64,000 bases of DNA from Anaerolineae bacterium (GCA_017303635.1 JAFLCG010000004.1:390149-454148), one strand, 5' to 3'. Positions 18,568 through 28,167 are shown, counted from the first letter of the stretch. Numbers and translations are program-made. The notes: generated from the sequence alone by a model not told the origin.

Positions 18568-19233
18568 ATGCCTGCTAACATCCCGCCTGACGACCTGAGC
18601 AGCTATCTCGACCATCTGCCCGCTATCTACCGGCAAGGCGGCAAGGAGGGCGTGCCGCACTTTCTGGGACGTTTCCTGCTGGCCTTCGAGCAGGTGCTGC
18701 ATGGTTTGGGCGATGCACAGTCAGAAGGCATCGAAGAACTGGCGGATCGCCTGACCACTTTCCTCGACCCGGAAATGACACCGTCGGAATTCCTGCCCTG
18801 GCTAGCGGGGTGGGTGGCGCTCAGTCTGCGCGAGGACTGGACTGAGGCCGAGAAGCGGCGTTTCATCCGCAATATTCAGCGGTTGTACCGGCTGCGCGGT
18901 ACACCGTTAGGCCTGAAGCTGATGTTGGCGACCTTCACAGGGCTGGGCGCAGAGAACGGCGATACCATTACCATCATCGAACCAACTGATAAGCCCTACT
19001 ACTTTGAAGTGAGTATGATCGTCCCTTATGAGTGGGCTGAAAACATCGAACGTGAGCGCGGACGGGTAATCGCGCTGATCGATCAGGAAAGGCCCGCCCA
19101 CACCTACTATAACCGCGATAATGTCCCTCAACTCCTGTATTTTGTGACCATGCAGCTTGGTGTGACTTCAACAATTGGCAAAGATACTATTCTGGGCGAC
19201 CCCATCACCCTTCCAGGAGGCAATAATGGCTGA
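18568..19233 (+). CDS. P2 gpI-like tail/baseplate protein
   Basis: 221 aa. DLSSYLDHLPAIYR, FLGRFLLAFEQVLHGL, TFLDPEMTPSEFLPWLAGWVAL and FIRNIQRLYRLRGTPLGLK are the recognisable pattern of the phage tail protein I family in eCIS. It probably links the baseplate rim to fibres. The end overlaps the fibre gene by 8 nt. Confidence 0.9.
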   Translation: MPANIPPDDLSSYLDHLPAIYRQGGKEGVPHFLGRFLLAFEQVLHGLGDAQSEGIEELADRLTTFLDPEMTPSEFLPWLAGWVALSLREDWTEAEKRRFIRNIQRLYRLRGTPLGLKLMLATFTGLGAENGDTITIIEPTDKPYYFEVSMIVPYEWAENIERERGRVIALIDQERPAHTYYNRDNVPQLLYFVTMQLGVTSTIGKDTILGDPITLPGGNNG

Positions 19234-21373
19234 ACTACTCCCCAAACGGATGCGCTACTTTGATGGGCAATTCCTGACAGAGAAAGATTTTCAGGAGGAG
19301 CAGGACTATCTGCTCAATCGCCATCATATTCACAGTCGCTCACTACATACTTCCGGTATTGCTGAAGGGCTAACAATCGCCTCTCAAAAAGGCGATGCTC
19401 GCCTGGTGATTGAAGCCGGTGTCGCCTTGAACCGCGAAGGACAAGAGATTGTCCTGCCGGATCAGTTTGTGCTAGAACAGGCATCCCTGAATGCCTATCC
19501 GAAGCAGCGTGTCCTTGTAGTGCTTTCCTATCATCAGGAAGCTACTGATATTGCCACCAAAGGCAAGGCAGAACCTACTCGCTACACTGAAATCCCTAAA
19601 GTGGAATTGGTACCAGTTACTGATGGTTGGCCCACTAACACCACCCCTGCGGAGCAAGCCGAGCCGCGCCTGAATGAGGCTGGTCGCTACATCCGTTTGG
19701 CGCTCATCACCATCAGCGCCCGCACAGGGAATGCGGTCACGTTGGAGAATATCGACCTCAGCGTGCGTACCTTCGCTGGCACGAACATTCGTGGTGAGAT
19801 TGAATTGAGCCGGTTATACCTCACCAGTGATGGCCTACCCCCGGAACGCCGCCCCTCGCTCTCGGTACGGCAAATTACCCCAACAGGAGCTGCCGCACCG
19901 GTTACAAATGCCTATTTGAGTGGCTCGTTGCAGGTGAGTATCGGCCTAACCGTTGATGGAGCCGTCAATGCCCAGCAGATTCAGACGAACAGCCTGAATA
20001 TCACCGATCAAATCCGGTGGGGAAACGGCAGTATCATCAATTCTGACCAGGGAGGCAGCATTGATCTGGGTGGAAACAACAGCGTTGCCGGTATAGGCAC
20101 GCCTTATATTGATTTTCATTTCCTCGGCAAGACGGAGGACTTCAATACCCGTATAATCAACGATGCCGATGGACGATTGACAATTGCGGCAAATGCTGTT
20201 TTGGCAACTGGGTCGCTACATGTCGGCCCACAAATAGTGATAGGTAGTGCTGAAGGGCGGATTAGTGTCAGTGGTAAGTCCGCGGAAATATCCGTAGCTC
20301 GCCGCACATTGGTAGCTCGGCCTGCTAGTCTAGGAGCGGGAGACCGTTTTGTCTGGTATAACCCAGACGGTGAAGGACTACGTCTTTGGACAGATACAGT
20401 TGGCGACGTTATGAGCATAAGCAAGAGCAGCAAGCTGGGCATTGGCACGACGGATCCCAAAGCTGCTGCACATATCGTTGGCGATTCACCGATTCTTGCA
20501 ATCGAGGGTAAAGGAAATCAATACACCACAATCGATTGGTATCCGAAAGGAGTAGGCAACGGCCGCAAGGGCTGGATTGGCTTCTTCGGTAATGACCTCA
20601 GTCTTGCCGCTGAGGAAAGCGCCTTAAACCTCTTTACCAAAAATGGGGTCATCATTTACAAAGACAATAACTGGAGCGGCAACCTAGCTGTACAGGGCAA
20701 CCTATCTTTTGGCACCACAGCACGTCAGATGATCAGTTTATGGGGAACAGAATACGGTATCGGTGTTCAAAGCAATACAACCTATTTCCGAACATGGGAT
20801 AACTTTGCATGGTTCAAACGTGGTAGCCATGCCAATGGTATCTTCGATTCTGGTGGCGGGACGACTATGATGGTACTGGACAACAGGGGATACTTGGGTA
20901 TTGGGGTAACCAACCCTAACGCAACCTTGGAGGTGTCTGGAAGTGCTGTATTCCGGCATCCAAACAAGCCATTCACAGTGAATATTTCATATGGAGATTT
21001 TGTAGATCTGTTCTCTGCAGGTTGTCCGCTGTATATCAATAACAATGGCCTTGAAGTGTTTATCCGAACTTTGAGGACAGCCAGAAGTGCCATACTTTCG
21101 TCACGAGAGAGCAAAGAAAACATATCTGCTTTTACGATTGCTGAAGCTGAAGATCTTCTGGCAAGTCTTGAATGTGTTCACTTTGTTTACAAAGATGATC
21201 ATAGTCAATCGTCGCAATTGGGCTTTATTGCGGAAGATGCCCCTGAGCCAATTGCTTCCCCAGATCACGAGAGCATCAACCCGATGAGTATCATCACAGT
21301 ACTGACCCGTGTACTTCAGCAACAACAAGTGACCATTCAGGCGATTGAAAACCGCCTCGCACAAGTAGGTTAA
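19226..21373 (+). CDS. tail fibre protein with S74-like chaperone end
   Basis: 715 aa from ATG 19226, which follows AGGAGG at 19216-19221; the in-frame codon at 19175 would overlap the previous gene by 59 nt. The N-terminus (RMRYFDGQFLTEKDFQEEQ) is the eCIS fibre/attachment start. The middle is beta-rich fibre sequence with 'LGIGTTDP'-type repeats also seen in phage fibres. The C-terminus SRESKENISAFTIAEAEDLL ... LGFIAEDAPEPI and a final coiled coil match the peptidase S74 intramolecular chaperone, which trims itself after trimerisation. It probably decides target binding. Confidence 0.88.
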   Translation: MAELLPKRMRYFDGQFLTEKDFQEEQDYLLNRHHIHSRSLHTSGIAEGLTIASQKGDARLVIEAGVALNREGQEIVLPDQFVLEQASLNAYPKQRVLVVLSYHQEATDIATKGKAEPTRYTEIPKVELVPVTDGWPTNTTPAEQAEPRLNEAGRYIRLALITISARTGNAVTLENIDLSVRTFAGTNIRGEIELSRLYLTSDGLPPERRPSLSVRQITPTGAAAPVTNAYLSGSLQVSIGLTVDGAVNAQQIQTNSLNITDQIRWGNGSIINSDQGGSIDLGGNNSVAGIGTPYIDFHFLGKTEDFNTRIINDADGRLTIAANAVLATGSLHVGPQIVIGSAEGRISVSGKSAEISVARRTLVARPASLGAGDRFVWYNPDGEGLRLWTDTVGDVMSISKSSKLGIGTTDPKAAAHIVGDSPILAIEGKGNQYTTIDWYPKGVGNGRKGWIGFFGNDLSLAAEESALNLFTKNGVIIYKDNNWSGNLAVQGNLSFGTTARQMISLWGTEYGIGVQSNTTYFRTWDNFAWFKRGSHANGIFDSGGGTTMMVLDNRGYLGIGVTNPNATLEVSGSAVFRHPNKPFTVNISYGDFVDLFSAGCPLYINNNGLEVFIRTLRTARSAILSSRESKENISAFTIAEAEDLLASLECVHFVYKDDHSQSSQLGFIAEDAPEPIASPDHESINPMSIITVLTRVLQQQQVTIQAIENRLAQVG

Positions 21374-21388
21374 GGGTAATCACACGCT

Positions 21389-21571
21389 ATGATCGACCAA
21401 CTCCAAAAACGCCTCGATGAACTCAAAGCCGAATTTGAGATGGGTCAGAAAAAGCTGGGGGAGGTAGAGGCGCAGGCCTCCAATCTCCGCAACACGCTGC
21501 TGCGGATTAGCGGGGCTATTCAGGTGCTGGAAGAAGAACTGGAAAAGTCCAAACCGGACGAGTCGCCCTAG
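21389..21571 (+). CDS. small coiled-coil protein closing the eCIS operon
   Basis: 60 aa, highly charged and almost entirely heptad-like (DQLQKRLDELKAEFEMGQKKL ... QVLEEELEKS, shown in part). It starts 16 nt after the fibre gene on the same strand. Function unknown; small coiled coils at this place may help fibre trimerisation or assembly. Its stop codon lies inside a strong hairpin. Confidence 0.6.
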   Translation: MIDQLQKRLDELKAEFEMGQKKLGEVEAQASNLRNTLLRISGAIQVLEEELEKSKPDESP

Positions 21572-21582
21572 CGGTCGTCCGG
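21554..21582. terminator. bidirectional hairpin between convergent genes
   Basis: Perfect 8-bp stem CCGGACGA (21554-21561) with TCGTCCGG (21575-21582), with a nested CGC/GCG pair in the loop. It overlaps the stop codon of the coiled-coil gene and lies 15 nt past the stop of the convergent membrane-protein gene. No T tract, so termination is inferred from place and stability. Confidence 0.5.
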
Positions 21583-21596
21583 CGATGTTGGCTGAC

Positions 21597-22031
21597 TCAG
21601 GAGGCCGTCTGCGTGCCTGTCGGCTTGACGATGCCCACCAAAACGGTGAAGAGAATAATGAGCAGCAAGCCATAGAGTGGTTGCCATGTGGTGCTGAGGA
21701 TATCGGTTCCGTTGGAGTTCAGCGCCCACACCGCAAAGGCAAAGGTCGACATGCCGATGTGGACCACATCCGGGGCTTGCCCTGGCGCGGTTGTTTGCCG
21801 CCAGACCCACAGCGGTGTAACAATCAAACCGAAGATCGCCACAATCAGGTAGAGTGTCTGGTTGCCGCCACCGTCTACCCCGGCTCCTTTGATGAGGGCC
21901 ATGGCGGCCAACCAGGCGGCCATCACATCTGACGGTACATATTTGACGAGCTTGTCGAAATAGTTATCCGGTATGGTGGCCTGTGCCTGGGCAGAAACTG
22001 TATTGCCTGTGGTGATGATCCGACGCCCCAT
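21597..22031 (-). CDS. four-helix membrane protein next to eCIS
   Basis: 144 aa. After a polar start comes YFDKLVKYVPSDVMAAWLAA, then four hydrophobic segments near residues 33-50, 60-77, 90-107 and 117-137. The 'KYVPSDVMAAW' style of start recurs, to my knowledge, in small membrane proteins next to eCIS in Chloroflexota, cyanobacteria and actinobacteria. It is convergent with the structural operon. It may anchor particles to the cytoplasmic membrane or take part in their release; this is inference, as no enzymatic motif is visible. Confidence 0.65.
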   Translation of the reverse strand: MGRRIITTGNTVSAQAQATIPDNYFDKLVKYVPSDVMAAWLAAMALIKGAGVDGGGNQTLYLIVAIFGLIVTPLWVWRQTTAPGQAPDVVHIGMSTFAFAVWALNSNGTDILSTTWQPLYGLLLIILFTVLVGIVKPTGTQTAS

Positions 22032-22066
22032 GTGTGTTACCCTCCAATGAAATAGATGGACACAGA

Positions 22067-22118
22067 CTGAATCTACACAGGAGGACGATGTACCTGGGTA
22101 CTGGCTATGTAGATTCAG
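22067..22118. promoter_or_regulatory. 11-bp perfect inverted repeat upstream of membrane-protein gene
   Basis: CTGAATCTACA (22067-22077) and TGTAGATTCAG (22108-22118), 30 nt apart. It lies 36 nt before the start of the minus-strand membrane-protein gene. It could be an operator for a dimeric regulator or a leader hairpin. Confidence 0.45.
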
Positions 22119-22177
22119 GTATTACAGTACAGACAACTATATAGTATAGCGCGACTTCACGATTCGGCTGTCCTGAA

Positions 22178-25100
22178 TCAGAGTGACGCTGCCCGTGCCA
22201 GCAGCGCCTCAAGGTCGATTTTTTCTTGGGCGATGATAGGTGGTAATGCCAGCAGCGGTGGAAAGGCAGGGAGGTGATCTCCTGTGACTTCGGCGTAACG
22301 CATCCGCACTTCGTAATTGCCGGATTGTTCGTAGGCGGACCGCAAACCCATTTGAGTCTGTTCTCGGATCGCCAGTTCCTCAGGTGCGATTTGCCAGCAA
22401 AGATAGTGACAATGCGCTACCTGGAGGGGTCGCAAGTCGTCTGTAATCAAGGCCATGATTTGCTCAATCGCTGCCTGCCGCTCGATCTGACCCAACTCCA
22501 CGCCAATCCGGAGGGCCGCTGATGCAGTCAACAAGATGTAGTTGGGGTCTTCAATTTGTTTTGCCAGGACTGCTGCCTCGTGATTTAGTTGATGGGCAAT
22601 CGACCAGTCATGGTCGGCATAAGCAGCAAACTGCGACTGAGTGTAGAGGAGTTCGACCAGCAGATAGGGTGAGTCAATGCGGCGGCACAGGTTGAGCGCA
22701 ATGCTCAGTACGTGCTTCGCCTGAGGTACCTGCCGCTGCCACCAATAGACCCTGGCAATATTGCCTAGCACTGCCACCAGGTTAGAACGATCCCCTACCT
22801 CAAGCAGGTGTTTAAGGCCTCGCCCCAGACATACCAACGCCCGTTCAAATTCACCCCGTTCTAGATACACAGTACCTGCGTTGTTCAGGATCGACGCTCC
22901 GGCGTGCATAAAGCCGATTTCAAAAGCGGTTTCGATAGCTTCAAGCGACCTGGCGAGCGCTGATTCGGTCATGCCCAGCTCGAACTCCACACCCGCGATG
23001 TCGCTCAATGTATGGATGATTCCCCGCTGATAGCGAGTCTCACGCGCCTGAGCATGAGCCGTCAGCATCGAGGGCAAAGCTTCATCTAGACGACCCTGGT
23101 CGACCAACGCCCAGGCTTGATTCATCCGCGCCTCGACGATCCCGCGAATATCTCCTGCCTCGATGGATAACTGCAATTGCGTTTCGCTCACTTCCAGTGC
23201 TTCCGGGTATTCTGTCCGGCGCAAATGCACAGTGGTCAGGTATTGTAAGCATTGGGCCAGGCTATTCGATTGATGCTGCTGGAGGGTCATCCGTGCAGGT
23301 AAGAGATAGTCCAGAGCAACCTGATACTCGGCGCGAAGGGTGTGAAGATACCCAAGTGCGCTTTGGATACGAGCGGTCAGAATCGGATCGGCAGTTGCCA
23401 GAGTTAGGCCGCGTTCAAACAGGCTCTGAGCCGTTGTGAGGTCGCCTAGCACAATCTGGGATTCTCCCAAAGCCAGCAGGACTTCGGCCTGTTCATCCAC
23501 CGCGAGCAATGGCATCAACTGCTCATAGTAAGCTACTGCCGATCGACTGGCATAAGCCAATTTCGCTTGATCGGCTGCCCGCCGCAGATAAACACGCTGC
23601 TTATCGGTATTGGTTGAGCGCCCATAGTGATATGCCAGTACGTCAATCCACGGATTGAGGTTAGCAGGGAACGACGATTCGATAAATTGAGCAATCTGCT
23701 CATGGATGACGCGGCAGCTTTCCAGGCTCAGGCTTTCATACGTAACTTCCTGGGTCAGAACATGCTTGAAGAGGTATTCCAATTCAGGTTCAGGCTGATG
23801 AAGCAGTGTCAACTCCACGTCATTTAGATGATCCAGTTCTTTGCGGATTTGCTCAGCCGTGGTGCGTAATCCGGTTTCGCTGGAAACACCCCATAACCAG
23901 GTCGCCCGAAAGAGCCGACCAATCACACTGGCAATCTTTAGAATGTGCCGCTCTTCCCCACTTAGCAGATCAATGCGGCTGGTAATGAGATCACGCAGGG
24001 TTGCCGGTAGCTGAAGATCGCGCAATGCCTGAGTGCTTGGCAGGTCAATCTGCCGATCGTGTAAATAATTGAGCAGTTCTTCGATATAGAAGGGGTTGCC
24101 CTGGGTCCGTTCATACACCCTGGTGAAAAACGCCGCTTCCAATTCGGCTGCCGTGCCGAAGAGTTGATTGAGGCGGGTTGTCGTCAGGCGCTGTGTTTCC
24201 GCCGGGGAGAAAGGACGGAGGCTCAGCAACGCATAATTTAGTGCTGTTTCGAGTTCACCCAGCGGACTTTCCCGATTGATCTCCTCGCGGTAAACAACCA
24301 GCAGGACAATGGGCAAGGAATTGAGGCTGCGGCCGATATAGTGCAAAAGATCGGCGGAGAGGTCATCAATCCAGTGACAGTCTTCGAGAACCAGGAGCAA
24401 AGGGGCTTGAGCAGACCAGGCTTGCAGGCATGTCAGGATCAGGGCATGTAAGGACTCGCGCCGCTGCTCGGCATCCAGTGTCGCGGTCAAATCGCTTTCT
24501 GCCAATGTGAGATTCAGGACCGGTGCCAGCAATGGCACCCGCTGTTCGAGAGTTGTCTCGATGCGCTTAAGGGCGTCCGCGATTTGCGATTGTGCTTCCT
24601 CGCCGGAGGCATCCAGCCCCAGGTCCAGTAATCCCCGCAGAATCGACTGCCAGATAAGATAAGGGGTCTGCCTTTGGTGTGCCTGGCAGGTTCCAGTATG
24701 GATACTGAAGCCTTCCAGGCTGGCAGACCGCATGATCTCCGCCACCAGACGGGATTTACCAATCCCAGCCTCACCAACCAGTCCAAGCACATGACCTTGC
24801 CCCGTTTTGGCCTGGTTCAGGAGTCTTCTGGATTGTTCCAGTTCATCTTCGCGTCCGATCATCCGCGAACGATAGCGCGGCTCGCTGCGGTTCGATCGTG
24901 CTTCGCCCAGCCGTAACCCGATCAGATTTTGGGCAGTCGGATAGGGTTCAAGAGGAAAGCGATCAATCAGGCGTGGTTGCAAGCCCGGCGCAACCAGAAC
25001 ACCATCCTGGATACTCCCTGCCAGGCGACGTGCCTCATCCACTGGCCCACCCACGACCGCATACCGTGATTGGTGCGCCCGTGCGCCAATCACGGCGCAG

Positions 25101-26074
25101 TAGGCACGCCCCGCACTGATTCCAACGCCAAAATGACCGTTGGAGAACAAACGTTTGATCTCAGTTACAAAGCGGATTGCCCGGTTGAGGTCGTTCTCGT
25201 GAGTTTGGGGGGCACCAAAGACAATCTCAATGTGGAGCACCCCACCTACCATAACCGCGCTGAGTAGGGTGCCACCGTAGGCAATCGCTTCCGGCAATAA
25301 GTTAACCAGCACTTCAGACGAAGCTGACAAGTTCCGATCCTGGGCCTTGATCTCCGCATGCACGATGACCACGTTGCGATATTCGTCCAGCAACGCCCCT
25401 TCACGTTGTAGCTGCTGTCGCAGGATCGGGTTTACAAACGCTTCAAGCCTAACGAGCGGTTCCCCTGCCACCGACGGTGGAGCATAGGCATCGACTAATG
25501 GCGTTTCACGCAAAGACTCTACGCGGTGAAAGCCAGGCGACACAGGTTGACTAACCAACCCGGCTACCACTTCACTGAGTGCCTGAGTGATGACGACCTG
25601 GCCTGCTGCGGCCTGCTGCGCGGCTTGCCATGCTGCATCCCATCCTTCGCCGACGACGATCCAACTCCAACGTTGCTCGTCCCTGCCACTGAGCCAGATG
25701 GCCGCCTCGCCCATCCCGATCCCAGCACGCAAACCGACGGACGGTTCAGTAACCAACGGCCCTGCAATAGCAAGAGCACAGGCAATTGCGGCTGGCAGAC
25801 CCGCTACAAATACCGCGGCCACCGAGCTATCCGTGACGAGATCAATTTGCCCACCATAACGCGTGATATTTGGAAACAAAGTTGCATTTAGGTGAGTGTT
25901 CAACCGTTCAAGAACTGCTTCTGGCGCTCCCGCTGGGGGATTCCACTGTAACCACAGGCAAGCGCTGCCCCCCGGATGGGTTAACGGTCGGTCAAATGGA
26001 AGTTCCGACTGCAACGCTTGCTGCTTGATCCGATCTGGGATGAGGGACAACCAACCAGGAGAAAGTTCCGCCAT
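22178..26074 (-). CDS. cyclase-homology / AAA ATPase / TPR signalling protein
   Basis: 1298 aa. Two class III nucleotide-cyclase-like domains occupy about residues 30-195 and 235-390 (VGLRAGIGMGEA and FGVGISAGRAYCAVIG segments), both degenerate, so catalysis is doubtful. Next is an AAA_16/STAND ATPase with P-loop GEAGIGKS near 434 and Walker B LLLVLEDCHWID. The remaining 500 or so residues are TPR-type helical repeats. The architecture is typical of large signalling ATPases in Chloroflexota. The start follows a GGGTGAT ribosome-binding site. Its place beside the eCIS and divergent from a secreted-protein family suggests it may regulate either; no DNA-binding domain is seen. Confidence 0.82.
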   Translation of the reverse strand: MAELSPGWLSLIPDRIKQQALQSELPFDRPLTHPGGSACLWLQWNPPAGAPEAVLERLNTHLNATLFPNITRYGGQIDLVTDSSVAAVFVAGLPAAIACALAIAGPLVTEPSVGLRAGIGMGEAAIWLSGRDEQRWSWIVVGEGWDAAWQAAQQAAAGQVVITQALSEVVAGLVSQPVSPGFHRVESLRETPLVDAYAPPSVAGEPLVRLEAFVNPILRQQLQREGALLDEYRNVVIVHAEIKAQDRNLSASSEVLVNLLPEAIAYGGTLLSAVMVGGVLHIEIVFGAPQTHENDLNRAIRFVTEIKRLFSNGHFGVGISAGRAYCAVIGARAHQSRYAVVGGPVDEARRLAGSIQDGVLVAPGLQPRLIDRFPLEPYPTAQNLIGLRLGEARSNRSEPRYRSRMIGREDELEQSRRLLNQAKTGQGHVLGLVGEAGIGKSRLVAEIMRSASLEGFSIHTGTCQAHQRQTPYLIWQSILRGLLDLGLDASGEEAQSQIADALKRIETTLEQRVPLLAPVLNLTLAESDLTATLDAEQRRESLHALILTCLQAWSAQAPLLLVLEDCHWIDDLSADLLHYIGRSLNSLPIVLLVVYREEINRESPLGELETALNYALLSLRPFSPAETQRLTTTRLNQLFGTAAELEAAFFTRVYERTQGNPFYIEELLNYLHDRQIDLPSTQALRDLQLPATLRDLITSRIDLLSGEERHILKIASVIGRLFRATWLWGVSSETGLRTTAEQIRKELDHLNDVELTLLHQPEPELEYLFKHVLTQEVTYESLSLESCRVIHEQIAQFIESSFPANLNPWIDVLAYHYGRSTNTDKQRVYLRRAADQAKLAYASRSAVAYYEQLMPLLAVDEQAEVLLALGESQIVLGDLTTAQSLFERGLTLATADPILTARIQSALGYLHTLRAEYQVALDYLLPARMTLQQHQSNSLAQCLQYLTTVHLRRTEYPEALEVSETQLQLSIEAGDIRGIVEARMNQAWALVDQGRLDEALPSMLTAHAQARETRYQRGIIHTLSDIAGVEFELGMTESALARSLEAIETAFEIGFMHAGASILNNAGTVYLERGEFERALVCLGRGLKHLLEVGDRSNLVAVLGNIARVYWWQRQVPQAKHVLSIALNLCRRIDSPYLLVELLYTQSQFAAYADHDWSIAHQLNHEAAVLAKQIEDPNYILLTASAALRIGVELGQIERQAAIEQIMALITDDLRPLQVAHCHYLCWQIAPEELAIREQTQMGLRSAYEQSGNYEVRMRYAEVTGDHLPAFPPLLALPPIIAQEKIDLEALLARAASL

Positions 26075-26139
26075 CAGATCACCCTGCTTTCGTCTAGGCC
26101 GACCTATAATGATTTCTTAACGCACGTTTGACCAAATTC

Positions 26140-26168
26140 TTGCCATGAAATCAATATTCTCATATAAT
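26140..26168 (+). promoter_or_regulatory. sigma-70-type promoter for the secreted-protein cluster
   Basis: TTGCCA (26140-26145), 17-nt spacer, TATAAT (26163-26168). The -10 is perfect and the -35 has 5 of 6 matches. It lies 90 nt before the first secreted-protein start. Confidence 0.6.
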
Positions 26169-26257
26169 GCTCATGTCAATAGCACCGTACTCCCACAATC
26201 AAATATCTTGACAGTGCAACCTGGTTTTGTCTCAGTAAACGTTGGGGAGAGAAACTG

Positions 26258-27187
26258 ATGCACATTTCCTATCGTCGATCATACCTGTTTGGGTTGGTCA
26301 TTACCTTGACGATCTTTCTGTTGGTTACGGGTACGGTCGGTGCGCGGTGGTTGCGATTGGGAGATATCTATAATGGCTTACTCGCAGCGCGGGTTGATCG
26401 TGTTTGTGAAGACGGTGTTCAAGTCTCGATAGCCTTTTTTACATATACAGCTAACGGGACAGCGGTAACACCGTTTGAGGCCGGGAGCAGTAATCGTTAT
26501 GGCTCGCAAGAAATCTATGTTGCTTCTTATGAAACTCGTCCCCAATTGGGTACCTTCAGATTTACAAAGGTTGTCAATGGTTCAGGACTTTCAATCCTGA
26601 CTAAAAACTCCAGGATCGAACTTCCAGATTTTGTTAGGGGGCCATCGTTTGCAGCACCTTTCTATTTTCCTCAACAGTGTCCCGACAATAATTCATGCTT
26701 CCAAGAGACTTTCTCGGAGTGGTATACAACTATAAAGATACCCTGGGATGTGGTACCGGACACAGAACGATACTACCTCGGAATAAGTCTAGAACTCCTT
26801 ACACCTATTGATGTCATCGCACCCCACAAACTAGATGATTGTCGTCTTTTCATTTCAAATGACTTCTTCACATCTGATAACCGCCTCAACCGCGCCCAAC
26901 GTGACCTGGGGGCCACCGCCGCCATCTTCTGCGAAGACAACAGCGTGAAAGTCTACGGCATCAACGCCGAGTCGCAGGGCTTCTTCGCCTTCTCTGTCAC
27001 GCAGGACGAAATCGACGCGCTGGGGCAACCAGCCACCAACACCCTGCTCGACTCCTTCCCCAGTCCGTTTGGGGGAGACATCCGCCTCTACCTGCTGACC
27101 ACCGGCGAACTCCAACTCAACGCACCGGGTCTGCCACCGGAGTCCTGGAAGGAATACGTCTTCACCTGGGCGGGGTGCACAACCTGA
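26258..27187 (+). CDS. secreted ARWxRxG-family protein A
   Basis: 309 aa, good ribosome-binding site GGGGAGAG. Signal peptide: basic start then a hydrophobic core (about 11-28) ending near TGTVGA, followed by RWLRLGD, the shared mark of four adjacent genes. Mature part beta-rich with few cysteines (VCED, QQCPDN, CFQE, DDCRLF, FCED, WAGC). The last 85 or so residues, from the FCEDNSVKVYGINAES stretch to FTWAGC, are almost identical to the next protein. No known domain recognised. Probably an exported structural or surface protein. Confidence 0.7.
   Translation: MHISYRRSYLFGLVITLTIFLLVTGTVGARWLRLGDIYNGLLAARVDRVCEDGVQVSIAFFTYTANGTAVTPFEAGSSNRYGSQEIYVASYETRPQLGTFRFTKVVNGSGLSILTKNSRIELPDFVRGPSFAAPFYFPQQCPDNNSCFQETFSEWYTTIKIPWDVVPDTERYYLGISLELLTPIDVIAPHKLDDCRLFISNDFFTSDNRLNRAQRDLGATAAIFCEDNSVKVYGINAESQGFFAFSVTQDEIDALGQPATNTLLDSFPSPFGGDIRLYLLTTGELQLNAPGLPPESWKEYVFTWAGCTT
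26915..27176 (+). repeat. direct repeat copy 1 (C-terminal domain of protein A)
   Basis: About 262 bp nearly identical to 27895-28156 (offset 980). Both copies encode the conserved C-terminal domain, while the N-terminal halves of the two proteins differ. Confidence 0.85.
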
Positions 27188-27197
27188 TCTATGTCGG

Positions 27198-27226
27198 GGG
27201 TGGGGTGGTCGTAGGACGCCCCACCC
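27198..27226 (+). terminator. GC-rich hairpin after secreted protein A
   Basis: Perfect 8-bp stem GGGTGGGG (27198-27205) with CCCCACCC (27219-27226), 14 nt past... the stop region of the upstream gene. There is no T tract, so it may attenuate rather than terminate. Its loop carries GTCGTAGGACG, a string also seen in the repeat-rich gap near 35.9 kb. Confidence 0.4.
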
Positions 27227-27273
27227 ATCAGCACAGCACTTTCCATCGACTTAGTTTGTGTTGGGGGTGAAGC

Positions 27274-28167
27274 ATGTTGGGGATTCGTCGGCGGGTCATG
27301 GTCGGTTTCGTTGCGATGCTGGTCTTCGTCTTGCTCGTCACAGGTACGGTTGGTGCGCGTTGGATTCGGTTAGGTGATGGCGGTGTTACGATGCAGCTAG
27401 ACCGCGTCTGTCTTGATGGGTTTGAGTTTACTGGTGCATACGTGCAGTTTATTCCGAACGACCTTCAACCCCGAGTCCGCTATGTGTATGCACGAATGTA
27501 TCGGAGTAGTATATTCGATCTTGGCGATGGCAGCCCACCAGACCTCTACGAAGACTCAAGTTTGCAAGACTACTTTCCCCGTGCCGAGTCGCCTATCCTT
27601 GGATTTGGCTCGTTTGAGATGAGACCGCAATTATCACCAATAATTGCAGACGACATTGAAACATATTACTACGGGCGGGGGCGAGTTAGATTTACGAGGG
27701 AATTTAATCAGCTACAGTATGTAGCTGCATTTTACACATTTAGGGATGTCTACACAGGCCCAAGTTCTGGTGCAGAATTCTTCGGTGAAGTTCTCGCTGC
27801 CAAAGCGGAGAATTGTTTCTTGTTTAGTGATAGTGTAACAATTCTTAATCCTTCCTTTCCCGATGGTCGCTCCAACGACTTCGACTACGGCGCGACCGCC
27901 GCCATCTTCTGCGAAGACAACAGCGTGAAAGTCTACGGCATCAATGCCGAGTCGCAGGGATTCTTCGCCTTCTCAGTGACGCAGGACGAAATCGACGCGC
28001 TGGGGCAACCAGCCACCAACACCCTGCTCGACTCCTTCCCCAGTCCCTTTGGTGGTGACATCCGCCTCTACCTGCTGACCACTGGCGAACTGCAACTCAA
28101 CGCGCCGGGTCTGCCACCGGAGTCGTGGAAGGAATATGTCTTCACCTGGGCGGGGTGTAAGGCTTAA
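27274..28167 (+). CDS. secreted ARWxRxG-family protein B
   Basis: 297 aa. Signal peptide (hydrophobic about 8-24, MVGFVAMLVFVLLVTGTVGA) then RWIRLGDGG. The middle differs from protein A (tyrosine-rich, e.g. YYYGRGRVRF). The C-terminal domain is shared almost to the base with protein A. Same strand, 86 nt downstream, so probably cotranscribed apart from the hairpin between them. Confidence 0.7.
   Translation: MLGIRRRVMVGFVAMLVFVLLVTGTVGARWIRLGDGGVTMQLDRVCLDGFEFTGAYVQFIPNDLQPRVRYVYARMYRSSIFDLGDGSPPDLYEDSSLQDYFPRAESPILGFGSFEMRPQLSPIIADDIETYYYGRGRVRFTREFNQLQYVAAFYTFRDVYTGPSSGAEFFGEVLAAKAENCFLFSDSVTILNPSFPDGRSNDFDYGATAAIFCEDNSVKVYGINAESQGFFAFSVTQDEIDALGQPATNTLLDSFPSPFGGDIRLYLLTTGELQLNAPGLPPESWKEYVFTWAGCKA
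27895..28156 (+). repeat. direct repeat copy 2 (C-terminal domain of protein B)
   Basis: Second copy of the 262-bp block at 26915-27176; few differences are visible between them, which points to recent duplication or gene conversion. Confidence 0.85.
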
